Assembly (NCBI RefSeq): GCF_039543525.1
Contig: NZ_BAABJX010000022.1
Location: forward strand, 149,635 to 213,634
Source: Algivirga pacifica
GTDB lineage: Bacteria > Bacteroidota > Bacteroidia > Cytophagales > Flammeovirgaceae
Direction: 5' to 3'
DNA length: 64,000 bases
The position numbers were made by a program, and so were the translations under genes. Below are positions 50,683 through 59,486 of this stretch, piece by piece. The notes under the pieces are model-generated. The model did not search any database and was not told the DNA's origin. It saw nothing but the letters and a program-made list of their open reading frames with translations. Every line of letters starts with the position of its first letter. Positions within the stretch are counted from its first letter, which is position 1.

Positions 50683-51460
50683 AATATCTTTCTAATAGTT
50701 GCTCCTCCGTAATATCCACCTTCGTTTTCCAAAGCGGAATTTTGTATAAAAGCCTCATCTGTAGGATCATTTTTGAGTTATTCTGCTTATTCAGTCCAAA
50801 TCCTGGAATATCATTCGCTGTAATCAGGTCATCCGTAAAGTTTAAAGGAACTCCCAGAGCGGTACTTAAATCAACATAGAAGTTTCCTAAAATACGGTAT
50901 TTAATACCTGCCATGACCTGTACCCAATGTGCATTTACATTTTCTTCCCTAAGTTCTTGTTGTTCGGAAGGCTCTTCCCAATAGTCACTGCCTTGTGATA
51001 AATAGGAACTATATTGATCAAATTGGGCAAAGGCATATTTAGCCCCAATATATAAGCCACTATAAGTGCTTTCTTTAGCTAAAAGGTTGTATTCTACTCC
51101 TCCTCTCCAGAAAAAACCATCACTTTGATAGACATAGCGACGAGTATCGTCTTCTGTTAATGTAAATTCTCCTGAACGAGTAATATCTTGTAAGCCATAC
51201 TCCAGAGTAAAAAATAAGGCATTGTCTAGCATAATATCTCCGTAGAGATACCACTTCTCTACTTTGTCATCAAATAGACTTTCACCAATCCCAATAATAT
51301 CTGCACCAAGGCGAATCCCACTAAGCTTAAAAGGACGTGGCTCAATGGCAGTGACCATTGGAGGTAAGGACTGTTCTTTCTCAGGAGCTTTTTGTTGTGC
51401 CCATGAGAAAGTACTACAAATCGTCAACAGCAGTAGGTTGCTGAGTAAATATCTTAACAT
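50681..51460 (-). CDS. DUF6048-type outer-membrane beta-barrel protein
   Basis: Predicted exported barrel of about 259 residues. A signal peptide MLRYLLSNLLLLTICSTFSW is used if the ATG at 51460 is the start; an upstream ATG in the same frame would give a leader inside the preceding gene. Strand-like stretches with alternating aromatics include YLYGDIMLDNALFFTLEYG, YSGLYIGAKYAFAQFDQYSS and WVQVMAGIKYRILGNFYVD. The protein resembles a Bacteroidota family that is usually paired with the preceding lipoprotein type. It overlaps that gene by 47 bp. Confidence 0.72.
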   Translation of the reverse strand: MLRYLLSNLLLLTICSTFSWAQQKAPEKEQSLPPMVTAIEPRPFKLSGIRLGADIIGIGESLFDDKVEKWYLYGDIMLDNALFFTLEYGLQDITRSGEFTLTEDDTRRYVYQSDGFFWRGGVEYNLLAKESTYSGLYIGAKYAFAQFDQYSSYLSQGSDYWEEPSEQQELREENVNAHWVQVMAGIKYRILGNFYVDLSTALGVPLNFTDDLITANDIPGFGLNKQNNSKMILQMRLLYKIPLWKTKVDITEEQLLERY

Positions 51461-52415
51461 TTGGAATGGTGTTGTTACTGTTGATAATGGAACGATTGAT
51501 GAGAGCAGAATCAAATAAGATGCCCGAAGGAAAAGCAGTGCTATCGATGCCAATACTGTCTTCGCTTATTAGTCGTAGGTTGCCCAGTGCTTCGTTTTGT
51601 AGACAGCCTTCAAAATCATCAATGATAGAAATATTGGAGCTAAAAGTGAAAGTGATTTGTTGACTTTCAATTAGACCATTTTCAGCACGTTCTTCAAAAA
51701 CCAAGGTAATAGATTCTTCGCCTGGGATTAACTCTACTATAAAAGAGGTTACCTCACCAGCCAAAGAAGTAAGAATAGGTCTATTGGGAAATTCTTTTCG
51801 ATAGACTCTTTCAAAAAGTTTACTAACAGGAGTATCTGTTACAGGATCAAAGAAACTAATTACCATTTCCTGATTAGGGGATACGTCGGTACAGTTGGCA
51901 ATGAAAATACGAATATTGGCGGTGGTTGTATCTCCATTAATAAGGGCGGGGCCTACACTTCCTTCCTCATCAAAAATAACAAGGGAATCAAAAATAGCAC
52001 TATCTCTAAATTTGATGATAGATTGGGCTTGGTCAGTATCTCCATTGATCAGCGCTTGAAGGTTGCCGAATGTTTCAAAGTTACCACAATCTGGACCATT
52101 GATGATTACTTTCTTTTGATAAGATAAATGAAGGGTATCCTGTAATCCCTGTATGGCAAACACGAAAGATATTTGCTCTTGTTCTGTACTTAAAGGAAGA
52201 CGGTAAGCATCGTTATTATCTCTAGGAATATTACCTCCTTGAAATGTAGTACTGTAGCCATACACGCTATCAAAGTCAATGGTGATGTCATCATTGTCAG
52301 AAGGATCCAGAAAGCGAACAACCACTCTTCCATCTGGAGGAGTTTGGGGATCACAGTCCTGACAAGCAGAGAGTAAAGAAAGAAGTCCCAGTAATATAAT
52401 ATATTTTAGTCTCAT
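51414..52415 (-). CDS. DUF6452-type lipoprotein with an internal duplication
   Basis: Lipoprotein of 333 residues, lipobox LLSLLSACQDC with Cys18. Two copies of a module of about 150 residues are visible. The first runs about 30-165 (VVVRFLDPSDND ... GNLQALINGDTDQAQ). The second starts with MVISFFDPVTDTP and ends GNLRLISEDSIG. Each copy has a FxDPxxD start and a late GNL motif. The family is normally single-module, so this looks like a tandem duplication. It is co-oriented and overlapping with the DUF6048-type gene. Function unknown. Confidence 0.7.
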   Translation of the reverse strand: MRLKYIILLGLLSLLSACQDCDPQTPPDGRVVVRFLDPSDNDDITIDFDSVYGYSTTFQGGNIPRDNNDAYRLPLSTEQEQISFVFAIQGLQDTLHLSYQKKVIINGPDCGNFETFGNLQALINGDTDQAQSIIKFRDSAIFDSLVIFDEEGSVGPALINGDTTTANIRIFIANCTDVSPNQEMVISFFDPVTDTPVSKLFERVYRKEFPNRPILTSLAGEVTSFIVELIPGEESITLVFEERAENGLIESQQITFTFSSNISIIDDFEGCLQNEALGNLRLISEDSIGIDSTAFPSGILFDSALINRSIINSNNTIPNVKIFTQQPTAVDDL

Positions 52416-52597
52416 AAAAAGTGGATCATTATCCTATTGGTTTTCCAATGCAAAGTACAAGTCTTATGGAAAAAATGAGGAGTTTTCATCCGATGAATTT
52501 AAGAAGATCCTCGTTAAAAAAATAAAAAGGCACAGATGAAACCACCTGTGCCTTTGAGAATGAACACTTTATCTCATATCACAAACAAAAAGAGATA

Positions 52598-53776
52598 TTA
52601 TAGTAGCTCGTAAATACCAGCTACCCCTTGACCACCCCCTACACAGGCAGTGACCATACCGTATTTCTGATTTCTTCTTCTCATCTCATTGAACAACTGA
52701 ACAGAAAGCTTAGCACCTGTACATCCTAATGGGTGGCCCAATGCGATTGCTCCACCGTTCACGTTGATGATATCCGGGTTCAAGTCCATTGCCTTGATTA
52801 CCCCTAGTGATTGAGCTGCAAAAGCTTCATTTAGCTCGATTTGCTCAATATCACTGATGTTCAGGCCAGCTTGCTTAAGCGCTTTTGGAATTGCTGCTAC
52901 TGGTCCGATACCCATGATGCGAGGATCTACCCCTGCCGATGCGTAAGAAACCATTCTTGCAATTGGCTGAAGGTTTAGCTCTTTTACCATACGCTCAGAC
53001 ATCACCATCACAAACGCAGCTCCATCAGAAGTTTGAGAAGAGTTACCGGCTGTTACCGAACCACCATTTTTAAATGCTGGTCTTAGTCTCGCCAATCCTT
53101 CGATACTCGAAGGTCTTGGTCCTTCATCCGTGTCAACGATATATTCTCTGGTATCTTTTTTACCTTTTGCGTTTAGGTAAGTTTCCTTTACTGTGATAGG
53201 AACGATATCATCCTTGAAACGACCATTTTTGATCGCATCCATCGCCTTCTCATGTGATCTTACTGCAAAAGCATCAGCTTCTTCACGAGAGATCTCATAA
53301 TCTTTCGCTACTTCTTCTGCCGTCAATCCCATACTTAAATAGTATTGAGGTGTTTCAGTAGCAATTTTATAGTTCAAGGCAGTCTTGTATCCCATCATAG
53401 GAACCATTGACATAGACTCCGTACCACCAGCGATGATACAGTCTGCCATACCTGCTCTAATTTTTGCAGTAGCCATTGAGATAGTCTCAATACCTGAACC
53501 ACAGTAACGGTTGACTGTTACACCAGGAACATCAATCACCTCTGGTCCGAAAGCCAATAGAGAGATCATACGTCCCATTTGCATTCCTTGTTCTGCTTCA
53601 GGAATAGCGTTACCTACAATCAGGTCATCAATTCTTTTAGGGTCAAGCTGCGGCACAGAGGCCATTAGGTGCTTGATCACATCTGCTGCCAGGTCATCCG
53701 GACGGGTAAAACGGAACCCTCCTTTTTTTGCCTTACCGACAGCTGTTCTATATCCAGCAACGATATATGCTTCCAT
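52598..53776 (-). CDS. fadA: Acetyl-CoA C-acyltransferase (3-ketoacyl-CoA thiolase)
   Basis: Thiolase for the last step of beta-oxidation, 392 residues. The acyl-accepting Cys92 is in VNRYCGSGIETIS. The C-terminal active-site motifs are NEAFAAQSLGV, GHPLGCTGAK and CVGGGQGVAGIYEL. I chose ATG 53776 (MEAYIVAGYRTAVGK) rather than a start ten codons upstream, because the shorter form begins as the family does. It is the last gene of the marR-fadB-fadA run. No intergenic promoter was seen. Confidence 0.95.
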   Translation of the reverse strand: MEAYIVAGYRTAVGKAKKGGFRFTRPDDLAADVIKHLMASVPQLDPKRIDDLIVGNAIPEAEQGMQMGRMISLLAFGPEVIDVPGVTVNRYCGSGIETISMATAKIRAGMADCIIAGGTESMSMVPMMGYKTALNYKIATETPQYYLSMGLTAEEVAKDYEISREEADAFAVRSHEKAMDAIKNGRFKDDIVPITVKETYLNAKGKKDTREYIVDTDEGPRPSSIEGLARLRPAFKNGGSVTAGNSSQTSDGAAFVMVMSERMVKELNLQPIARMVSYASAGVDPRIMGIGPVAAIPKALKQAGLNISDIEQIELNEAFAAQSLGVIKAMDLNPDIINVNGGAIALGHPLGCTGAKLSVQLFNEMRRRNQKYGMVTACVGGGQGVAGIYELL

Positions 53777-53887
53777 AGTAATATATTTTTGAGATGGCAG
53801 GGCCATCTATAAGATTCAAGAATAATGTTAAACTTTAATAGACTTCGTATAGAGGAATATTCTTCATTAAAAATTCCTCATTTTTCA

Positions 53888-56293
53888 TTAGTTACGAAGT
53901 GGTCTGCCTTTGAACAGGATGCTTTGGATACGCTCTAAGGTCTTGCGCTCTCCACATAGTGAAAGGAATGCTTCTCTTTCCAGATCCAACAGGTAAGATT
54001 CAGAAACCTCTGTTGGCTGTGAAAGGTCACCACCGTTCATGACATAGTTCAGTTTTCTGGCGATTAGTGCATCGTGCTCAGATGCCCAGTGACCATACTG
54101 CATACCTGTAACACCAGCCTCAAACAATGCCATACCGGCACGTCCTTGTACCTTGATGTCTTTTCTTTCAACAGGCTGCATATAACCATCTGCCAATTGA
54201 AGTACCTTTTGCTTCGCATCTGCAATGACACGGCTACGGTTTAGGGTTACTTCAGAAATACTGTTCATGAAGCCCATTTCCTTCATTTCTCCTGCAGAAG
54301 TAGCCACTTTAGCCGTAGCAATAGCCATAAATGCATCTTGTAGGCGGTTGTACTCCACATCACCATTCTTATAGCTATCAGAGGTTCTTAGCGCCATTTC
54401 TTTGGTACCACCCCCACCAGGGATCAAACCAACACCTACTTCTACCAGTCCCATATACGTTTCTGCATGTGCTTGGATAGCGTCACAGTGCATTGATAGC
54501 TCACATCCACCACCCAATGCAAGACCTGAAGTCGCTGCAACTACCGGGATAGAAGAGAATCTTGCTCTCATCATTGTTTTCTGGAACGTCTGGATCATGA
54601 AGTTCACTTCATCCCATTCCTGCTCACAAGCAAACATGAATAACATCGCTAGGTTAGCACCTGCTGAGAATTGCTGTGCCTCGTTACCGATCACCAATCC
54701 TTTCCAGTTTTCTGTTTCAGCTTTCGTGATAGCCGTATTGATACCTTCAAGGATCTCAGCACCCAAGGCATTCATTTTTGTATGGAACTCCAGGTTCAAT
54801 ACACCATCTCCAATATCGAATAGTGTTGCGCCTGCATTGCTCCATACTACGTTAGAAGCACGTAGGTTGTCCAGAAGAATCTTATCTTCCGTTCCTGGAA
54901 CTACCTTATAAGATTTTGTAGGGATGTCGTAGTAGTAACGCTTACCATTTTCTGCTTTATAGAAAGAAGTATGGCCTGCAGCGATCATTTCATCTACCCA
55001 AGGAGCTGGAGTTTCTCCTGCCTCTTTCATTTTTTCTGCAGTGGCAGCAACACCAGCAAGATCCCATGTTTCAAATGGTCCAATTTCCCAACCGAAACCA
55101 GCACAAACTGCTTGGTCAATACGGTATAACTCATCCGCGATCTCAGGAATACGGTTAGAGCAGTAACGGAATACATCGTAGAATGTCTTACGATAGAACT
55201 CACCCGCTTTATCTTCAAAGTTTAGAAGGAAAGGAAGACGCTCTTTTAGGTTCTCAATCTCTTTGGAAGCTTCCAAAGCTTTGAACTTACCTCTGGTTTT
55301 TGGACCATATTCCATAGTCTCCAGATTAAGCTCTAGAATGACTTTCTTGCCGTTCTCATCTTTGGTTTTCTTGTAGTAACCTTGCTTACGCTTGTCACCC
55401 CACCATCCTTTGTCATATACTTCCTGAACAATACGAGTAAGCTTGAAAGCATCTCTCGACTCATCCTCTGGAAGACCTTCGTAAAGGTTGTTGGCTACAT
55501 TGACCATAGTGTCCAAACCTACTACATCCGTAGTTCTGAATGTCGCAGATTTAGGTCTACCTAGTACAGGACCTGTCAATTTATCTACTTCGCCTACCGT
55601 TAGCCCCATTTCTTCTACGACTTTCATCGCAGACATCATAGAGTATACTCCGATACGGTTAGCGATAAAGGCAGGAGTATCTTTACATAATACTGTTTCT
55701 TTACCCAGGAACTTGTCTCCATAGTGCATTAGGAAATCAACAATCTCCGGATCAGTTTCAGGAGCGGGAATAATCTCCAAAAGTCTTAGATAACGTGGAG
55801 GGTTGAAGAAGTGTGTGCCACAGAAGTGCTTGCGGAAGTCGTCGCTTCTTCCGTCTACCATAAACTTCATAGGAATACCAGAGGTATTCGAAGTAATCAA
55901 GGTGCCTGGCTTGCGGTATTTCTCTACTTGCTCAAATACGATTTTCTTGATGTCCAGTCGCTCTACAACTACCTCAATAACCCAGTCACACTCAGAGATC
56001 ATAGACATATTGTCCTCAAAGTTGCCTGTAGTAACGAGCTTGCTAACACTTTTTGTGAAGATTGGTGATGGCTTCGACTTGATTGCAGTTTGTAATGCGT
56101 CGTTCACCAAGCGGTTTCTTACAGCTTTGTCCTGTAGTGTCAGTCCGGCAGCTTGTTCTTTCTCGGTCAGTTCTCTTGGAACGATGTCCAGTAATACGAC
56201 CTCTACGCCAATGTTCGCAAAATGAAGGGCAATTCTAGAGCCCATCACTCCGGAACCTAATACGGCCACTTTCTTGATAGTTCTGTTTTTCAT
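53888..56293 (-). CDS. fadB: 3-hydroxyacyl-CoA dehydrogenase / enoyl-CoA hydratase fusion
   Basis: Bifunctional beta-oxidation enzyme of 801 residues with the order dehydrogenase first, hydratase last. The NAD-binding motif AVLGSGVMGSRIALHFAN is at about 10-27. The dehydrogenase catalytic His is in HFFNPPRYLRLLEI. The C-terminal crotonase part has SAGANLAMLF and ALGGGCELSMHCD, with LVEVGVGLIPGGGGTKEM. This architecture (HAD then ECH) is the Bacteroidota form, unlike E. coli FadB. It lies between marR and fadA, with gaps of 359 and 111 bp. Confidence 0.95.
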   Translation of the reverse strand: MKNRTIKKVAVLGSGVMGSRIALHFANIGVEVVLLDIVPRELTEKEQAAGLTLQDKAVRNRLVNDALQTAIKSKPSPIFTKSVSKLVTTGNFEDNMSMISECDWVIEVVVERLDIKKIVFEQVEKYRKPGTLITSNTSGIPMKFMVDGRSDDFRKHFCGTHFFNPPRYLRLLEIIPAPETDPEIVDFLMHYGDKFLGKETVLCKDTPAFIANRIGVYSMMSAMKVVEEMGLTVGEVDKLTGPVLGRPKSATFRTTDVVGLDTMVNVANNLYEGLPEDESRDAFKLTRIVQEVYDKGWWGDKRKQGYYKKTKDENGKKVILELNLETMEYGPKTRGKFKALEASKEIENLKERLPFLLNFEDKAGEFYRKTFYDVFRYCSNRIPEIADELYRIDQAVCAGFGWEIGPFETWDLAGVAATAEKMKEAGETPAPWVDEMIAAGHTSFYKAENGKRYYYDIPTKSYKVVPGTEDKILLDNLRASNVVWSNAGATLFDIGDGVLNLEFHTKMNALGAEILEGINTAITKAETENWKGLVIGNEAQQFSAGANLAMLFMFACEQEWDEVNFMIQTFQKTMMRARFSSIPVVAATSGLALGGGCELSMHCDAIQAHAETYMGLVEVGVGLIPGGGGTKEMALRTSDSYKNGDVEYNRLQDAFMAIATAKVATSAGEMKEMGFMNSISEVTLNRSRVIADAKQKVLQLADGYMQPVERKDIKVQGRAGMALFEAGVTGMQYGHWASEHDALIARKLNYVMNGGDLSQPTEVSESYLLDLEREAFLSLCGERKTLERIQSILFKGRPLRN

Positions 56294-56596
56294 TTTTGTG
56301 CTATTTGTAGCGTGATATTTATTGGTAATCTGATTTTAAATAATGAATGAGTGGTTAGGCCTCATACTGTATGCTTTTATTGGTTGTAGCAGTTAGGTTC
56401 TTACTGTGAACTCCCGGTTGACTCAAAAAATAGCCGGTACTTTCATGTTGTTTGCTAACAATAACGCTCAGGGTATTACAACCAGCCTACAAGAGACTAG
56501 TACTCATTGATTTATATATGTGTTTCTTTTTGTTGGCAATTGCCTACAAAAAGGTGTTTTCAGTTTATGTGCTTAAGCAGCAGTTCGGTTGTTATT

Positions 56597-56656
56597 GGGA
56601 GTAACCACGAGGGTTGTCCTGTTGTGTTGTGGGGCGACCACGAGGGTCGCCCTTAC
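56597..56656. repeat. Two GGGCGACC palindromes abutting the marR stop codon
   Basis: A diverged copy GGGAGTAACCACGAGGGTT (56597) and a consensus copy GGGGCGACCACGAGGGTCGC (56631-56650). On the minus strand the TAA stop of marR is the first part of the second palindrome's TAAGGGCGACC, so the repeat sits exactly at the stop. Confidence 0.75.
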
Positions 56657-57195
56657 AGTGGTTTTCTTTGGTTCGGAGGAATTACCTTGTCTTCGGTAAT
56701 CCCTTTTTCAGCTAGGCGTTCCTTAATTTCATCCAACATTCCATGTTCAGGATCTTGAATGACATTGTGAACACTGTCCAGTACCTTGAAGAACGTTTCC
56801 ATATCTTCTTCGGAAACGATATTTCGTACTCTGCCCTGAAAAACCTTTACCGTTTGCTTGGACATTTCCCGTTTCACTTTTCCTTTTTCTGTCAACTTAA
56901 TGATTACCTTTCGGCGGTCATTTTCGTCGGCTACTCGCTCAATTACCCCTTGCTCTTCCATGGTTTTAAGCATTCTCGTCAAACTGCGAGCTTCCATGCC
57001 CATAAGGGGAGCGATCTTGGTGGCAGGGGTTCCTTCTTCTACGTCAATGTTCAGTAATACAAACCCTGTGGAGTGTGTGATATCAAAATCGGTTCCCAGT
57101 ACATTGTACATTTTGGAGATGGCTAGCCACGCTCCTTTGATCCGAAAGTCAATCGACTGTCTCCTCTTTTCTGCCTTGTCAATTTTTGTCATCAT
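56653..57195 (-). CDS. MarR-family transcriptional regulator of the fatty-acid genes
   Basis: Winged-helix regulator of 180 residues. The DNA-binding part spans about 60-125: TPATKIAPLMGMEARSLTRM (recognition region) and VIERVADENDRRKVIIKLTE (wing). The N- and C-terminal helices (about 15-55, 130-165) form the dimer arm. Gene order with fadB and fadA, and a shared palindrome in its own promoter and in that of the acyl-CoA dehydrogenase at 3.9 kb, suggest it represses both sites and itself. The ligand is presumably an acyl-CoA, which is inference. Confidence 0.9.
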   Translation of the reverse strand: MMTKIDKAEKRRQSIDFRIKGAWLAISKMYNVLGTDFDITHSTGFVLLNIDVEEGTPATKIAPLMGMEARSLTRMLKTMEEQGVIERVADENDRRKVIIKLTEKGKVKREMSKQTVKVFQGRVRNIVSEEDMETFFKVLDSVHNVIQDPEHGMLDEIKERLAEKGITEDKVIPPNQRKPL

Positions 57196-57303
57196 CCGAT
57201 TAGTTAGTAGTTGCCCTGAATGTATTTACATTTATTCAGAACAGTGATTTTTAAGTAATCATCCACTATAAGTGGTTGATTATTAATTATCTAAATGATT
57301 AAG

Positions 57304-57318
57304 TAAAGGTAACCTTTA
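57304..57318. other. Perfect inverted repeat in the marR leader
   Basis: TAAAGGT-A-ACCTTTA, 7-bp arms with a one-base centre, about 110 bp upstream of the marR ATG and inside the expected leader. Its role is unknown. Confidence 0.35.
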
Positions 57319-57354
57319 CCTGAAGTGCACGTTAGTTTAAATCAGCTTCTTTTT

Positions 57355-57387
57355 CAAAGATATAAAAAAAAGGTATGCATGCATAAC
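57355..57387 (-). promoter_or_regulatory. Promoter and TATGCATGCATA operator of marR-fadB-fadA
   Basis: On the minus strand a -7 element TATCTTTG (57355-57362) follows the palindrome TATGCATGCATA (57374-57385). The palindrome centre is 17.5 bp from the -7 element, exactly as in the acyl-CoA dehydrogenase promoter, so it covers the -33 position in both. The 15-mer GTTATGCATGCATAC is shared with 3933-3947. Confidence 0.8.
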
Positions 57388-57584
57388 AAATAGAAAAAAA
57401 AGTAAGGGAGAATTGGGAGGAAAGGGGAAGAGTGGGAGAAATAGATAGGGTTATTAACTATCTCCCTTGCGGGTAAGCTAGTTATTGAGATTGATTACCG
57501 AAGGAATAAAGAAGGCAATTACCTCAATAAACACAGAGACCTTGGTACATACCTTTTACTGGAACAATAAGAATATTGGACTTA

Positions 57585-57619
57585 TAATAAAAAAAGCACA
57601 AAGTGTTGCCACTTCGTGC
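57585..57619 (-). terminator. Terminator of purM
   Basis: GCACGAAGTG, loop, CACTTTGTGC on the minus strand, followed by seven T and ATTAT. A 10-bp stem with one mismatch, about 70 bp after the purM stop. Confidence 0.88.
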
Positions 57620-57689
57620 CTTCTTAAAATCTATCAATTCGGTGATAAGGAACGTTATCACTTTCCTTATTGATTAAACTCGATTTAAC

Positions 57690-58853
57690 CTAGTACTCAA
57701 AAGTACCATACTGACTATTGATCGTCAAGCTCTTGCCTTCTGCCTCTTCTACTCTACCGATGATCTTAGCCTCTACGCCAAATGATTTAGAGATATCGAT
57801 AATGTCCTGTGCATATTGCTCCGGAAGGTAGATCTCCATACGGTGCCCCATATTGAATACCTTGTACATTTCTTTCCAGTCTGTACCACTCTCTTTGTGG
57901 ATCATCTCGAACAATGGAGGGATATCGAACATATTGTCCTTGATCACGTGAACGTTATCCACGAAGTGCAATACTTTGGTTTGTGCACCACCAGAACAGT
58001 GTACCATACCATTGATTACCTCACGGTAGCTTTCTAATGCTTTGATGATGATAGGTGCATACGTTCTCGTTGGAGAAAGTACCAATTTACCGGCATCTAG
58101 TGTAAGGTCAGCCACGGCATCTGTTAGCTTTTGTGTACCAGAGTATACCAAGTCGTTCGGTACCATATGGTCAAAGCTTTCTGGGTATTTCTCTGCCAGG
58201 TATTTGGCAAATACATCGTGGCGGGCAGAAGTCAGTCCGTTAGAACCCATACCTCCATTGTACTCTGATTCGTAAGTTGCTTGTCCGAAAGAAGCCAAAC
58301 CAACAATTACGTCTCCCCCTTTGATATTATCGTTGCTGATTACATCAGAACGTTTCATACGAGTGGTTACGGTACTGTCTACGATCAGTGTTTTTACCAA
58401 ATCACCTACGTCAGCAGTCTCCCCTCCAGTACTGATAATGTCCAGTCCATTGTCTCTTAGCATTTGAAGTACCTCTTCTGTACCGTTGATCAAAGCTGAG
58501 ATGACTTCTCCTGGGATAAGGTTTTTGTTACGTCCGATCGTAGAAGATAGCAATGTTCTTCCTGTGGCACCTACACAAAGCAAGTCATCTGTATTCATCA
58601 CAATCGCATCCTGTGCAATTCCTCTCCAAACCGACATATCACCGGTCTCTCTCCAGTATAGATATGCTAAGGATGATTTGGTACCTGCTCCGTCTGCGTG
58701 CATAATGTTGCAGTACTCCTCGTCTCCGGTTAGGTGATCTGGTACAATTTTACAGAATGCCTTGGGGAACAAACCCTTATCGATGTTCTTGATGGCTTTG
58801 TGGATATCTTCTTTGGAGGCAGAAACTCCTCTCTGTGCATATCTTTCTTCCAT
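57690..58853 (-). CDS. purM: Phosphoribosylformylglycinamidine cyclo-ligase (AIR synthetase)
   Basis: Fifth step of de novo purine synthesis, 387 residues. It is the longer, divergent PurM type of Bacteroidota. MEERYAQRGVSASKEDIHKA starts the protein. The ATP-binding region has ADGAGTKSSLAYLYW, TDDLLCVGATG and GGETADVGDLV. The C-terminal part includes HCSGGAQTKVLHFV and FNMGHRMEIYLPEQ. Monocistronic. A possible -7 element TATTTTTG lies on the minus strand at 58929-58936, upstream of the ATG. Confidence 0.94.
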   Translation of the reverse strand: MEERYAQRGVSASKEDIHKAIKNIDKGLFPKAFCKIVPDHLTGDEEYCNIMHADGAGTKSSLAYLYWRETGDMSVWRGIAQDAIVMNTDDLLCVGATGRTLLSSTIGRNKNLIPGEVISALINGTEEVLQMLRDNGLDIISTGGETADVGDLVKTLIVDSTVTTRMKRSDVISNDNIKGGDVIVGLASFGQATYESEYNGGMGSNGLTSARHDVFAKYLAEKYPESFDHMVPNDLVYSGTQKLTDAVADLTLDAGKLVLSPTRTYAPIIIKALESYREVINGMVHCSGGAQTKVLHFVDNVHVIKDNMFDIPPLFEMIHKESGTDWKEMYKVFNMGHRMEIYLPEQYAQDIIDISKSFGVEAKIIGRVEEAEGKSLTINSQYGTFEY

Positions 58854-58870
58854 TGTTGTAACTTCTGATT

Positions 58871-59003
58871 AGTGCCTAGTGATCAGTAACTAGTGTCTAT
58901 GTGATGAATAACTAATTGAATGATGCGGCAAAAATAGAAGAAAATCCTTAATAGTTAATAAGGTATAAGGTAAAAGGTAAGAGGTAAAAGGTAAGAGGTG
59001 AGG
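58871..59003. repeat. Two heptamer arrays upstream of purM
   Basis: AGTGCCT-AGTGATC-AGTAACT-AGTGTCT (58871-58898) and GGTATAA-GGTAAAA-GGTAAGA-GGTAAAA-GGTAAGA-GGTGAGG (58962-59003), each in perfect 7-bp register. They use different word sets. Confidence 0.8.
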
Positions 59004-59187
59004 GAGATCTTATACAGTAGTTCCATGTGGGAGCACTGAAACGAGTCAAAGAGTTCAGATTTTATCGGTCGTTATACCTTAAATAAAGTAGAAAATCTCA
59101 CAGATAAAATCGCTCTTTAACTATAATCTCGCTGTTAATATAGGCTTTCAGGTTAATCCTGTCGTTGTCTACGGAATTATATACCGT

Positions 59188-59243
59188 TTATCGCTTATTG
59201 GTTATCGTTTATAAACAATAACCGATAACCAATAAACTGATAC
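59188..59243. repeat. TTATCGC/CGATAAC heptamer array, inverted
   Basis: TTATCGC-TTATTGG-TTATCGT-TTATAAA (59188-59215) then CAATAAC-CGATAAC-CAATAAA-CTGATAC (59216-59243). The two halves are opposite in strand, and TTATTGGTTATC pairs with GATAACCAATAA over 12 bp. Together with the arrays at 58871-59003 it occupies much of the 630-bp gap before the next gene. The rest shows nothing I can name. Confidence 0.8.
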
Positions 59244-59486
59244 CATACGACAACTTCAATCTTAACTACTATACTATAATTTGATTCTTATCTCAGGTCG
59301 TAGGATAAAATAGGGTCTCTTTTTTTGACGAGAGGTTTAAACAGTTTTAAGAAGGGTATTGTTTTGGAGTTTTCAGGATTTATGAAATTTTACGGTTGAA
59401 GTATAGATCGGCATATAATTGTTAATATATTGAGTTTTAATAGCAATTTATCAATTCAATTATTTACTATACATCAGTATTATTTT

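Noticed and set aside
54402..54911. 169-residue open frame on the plus strand
   Set aside because: It is antisense to fadB, whose protein is conserved throughout. The frame is a mirror of its codon use.
59188..59243. Structured region before the amidohydrolase gene as a riboswitch
   Set aside because: The pairing is explained by 7-bp inverted repeats, and no conserved riboswitch core was seen.
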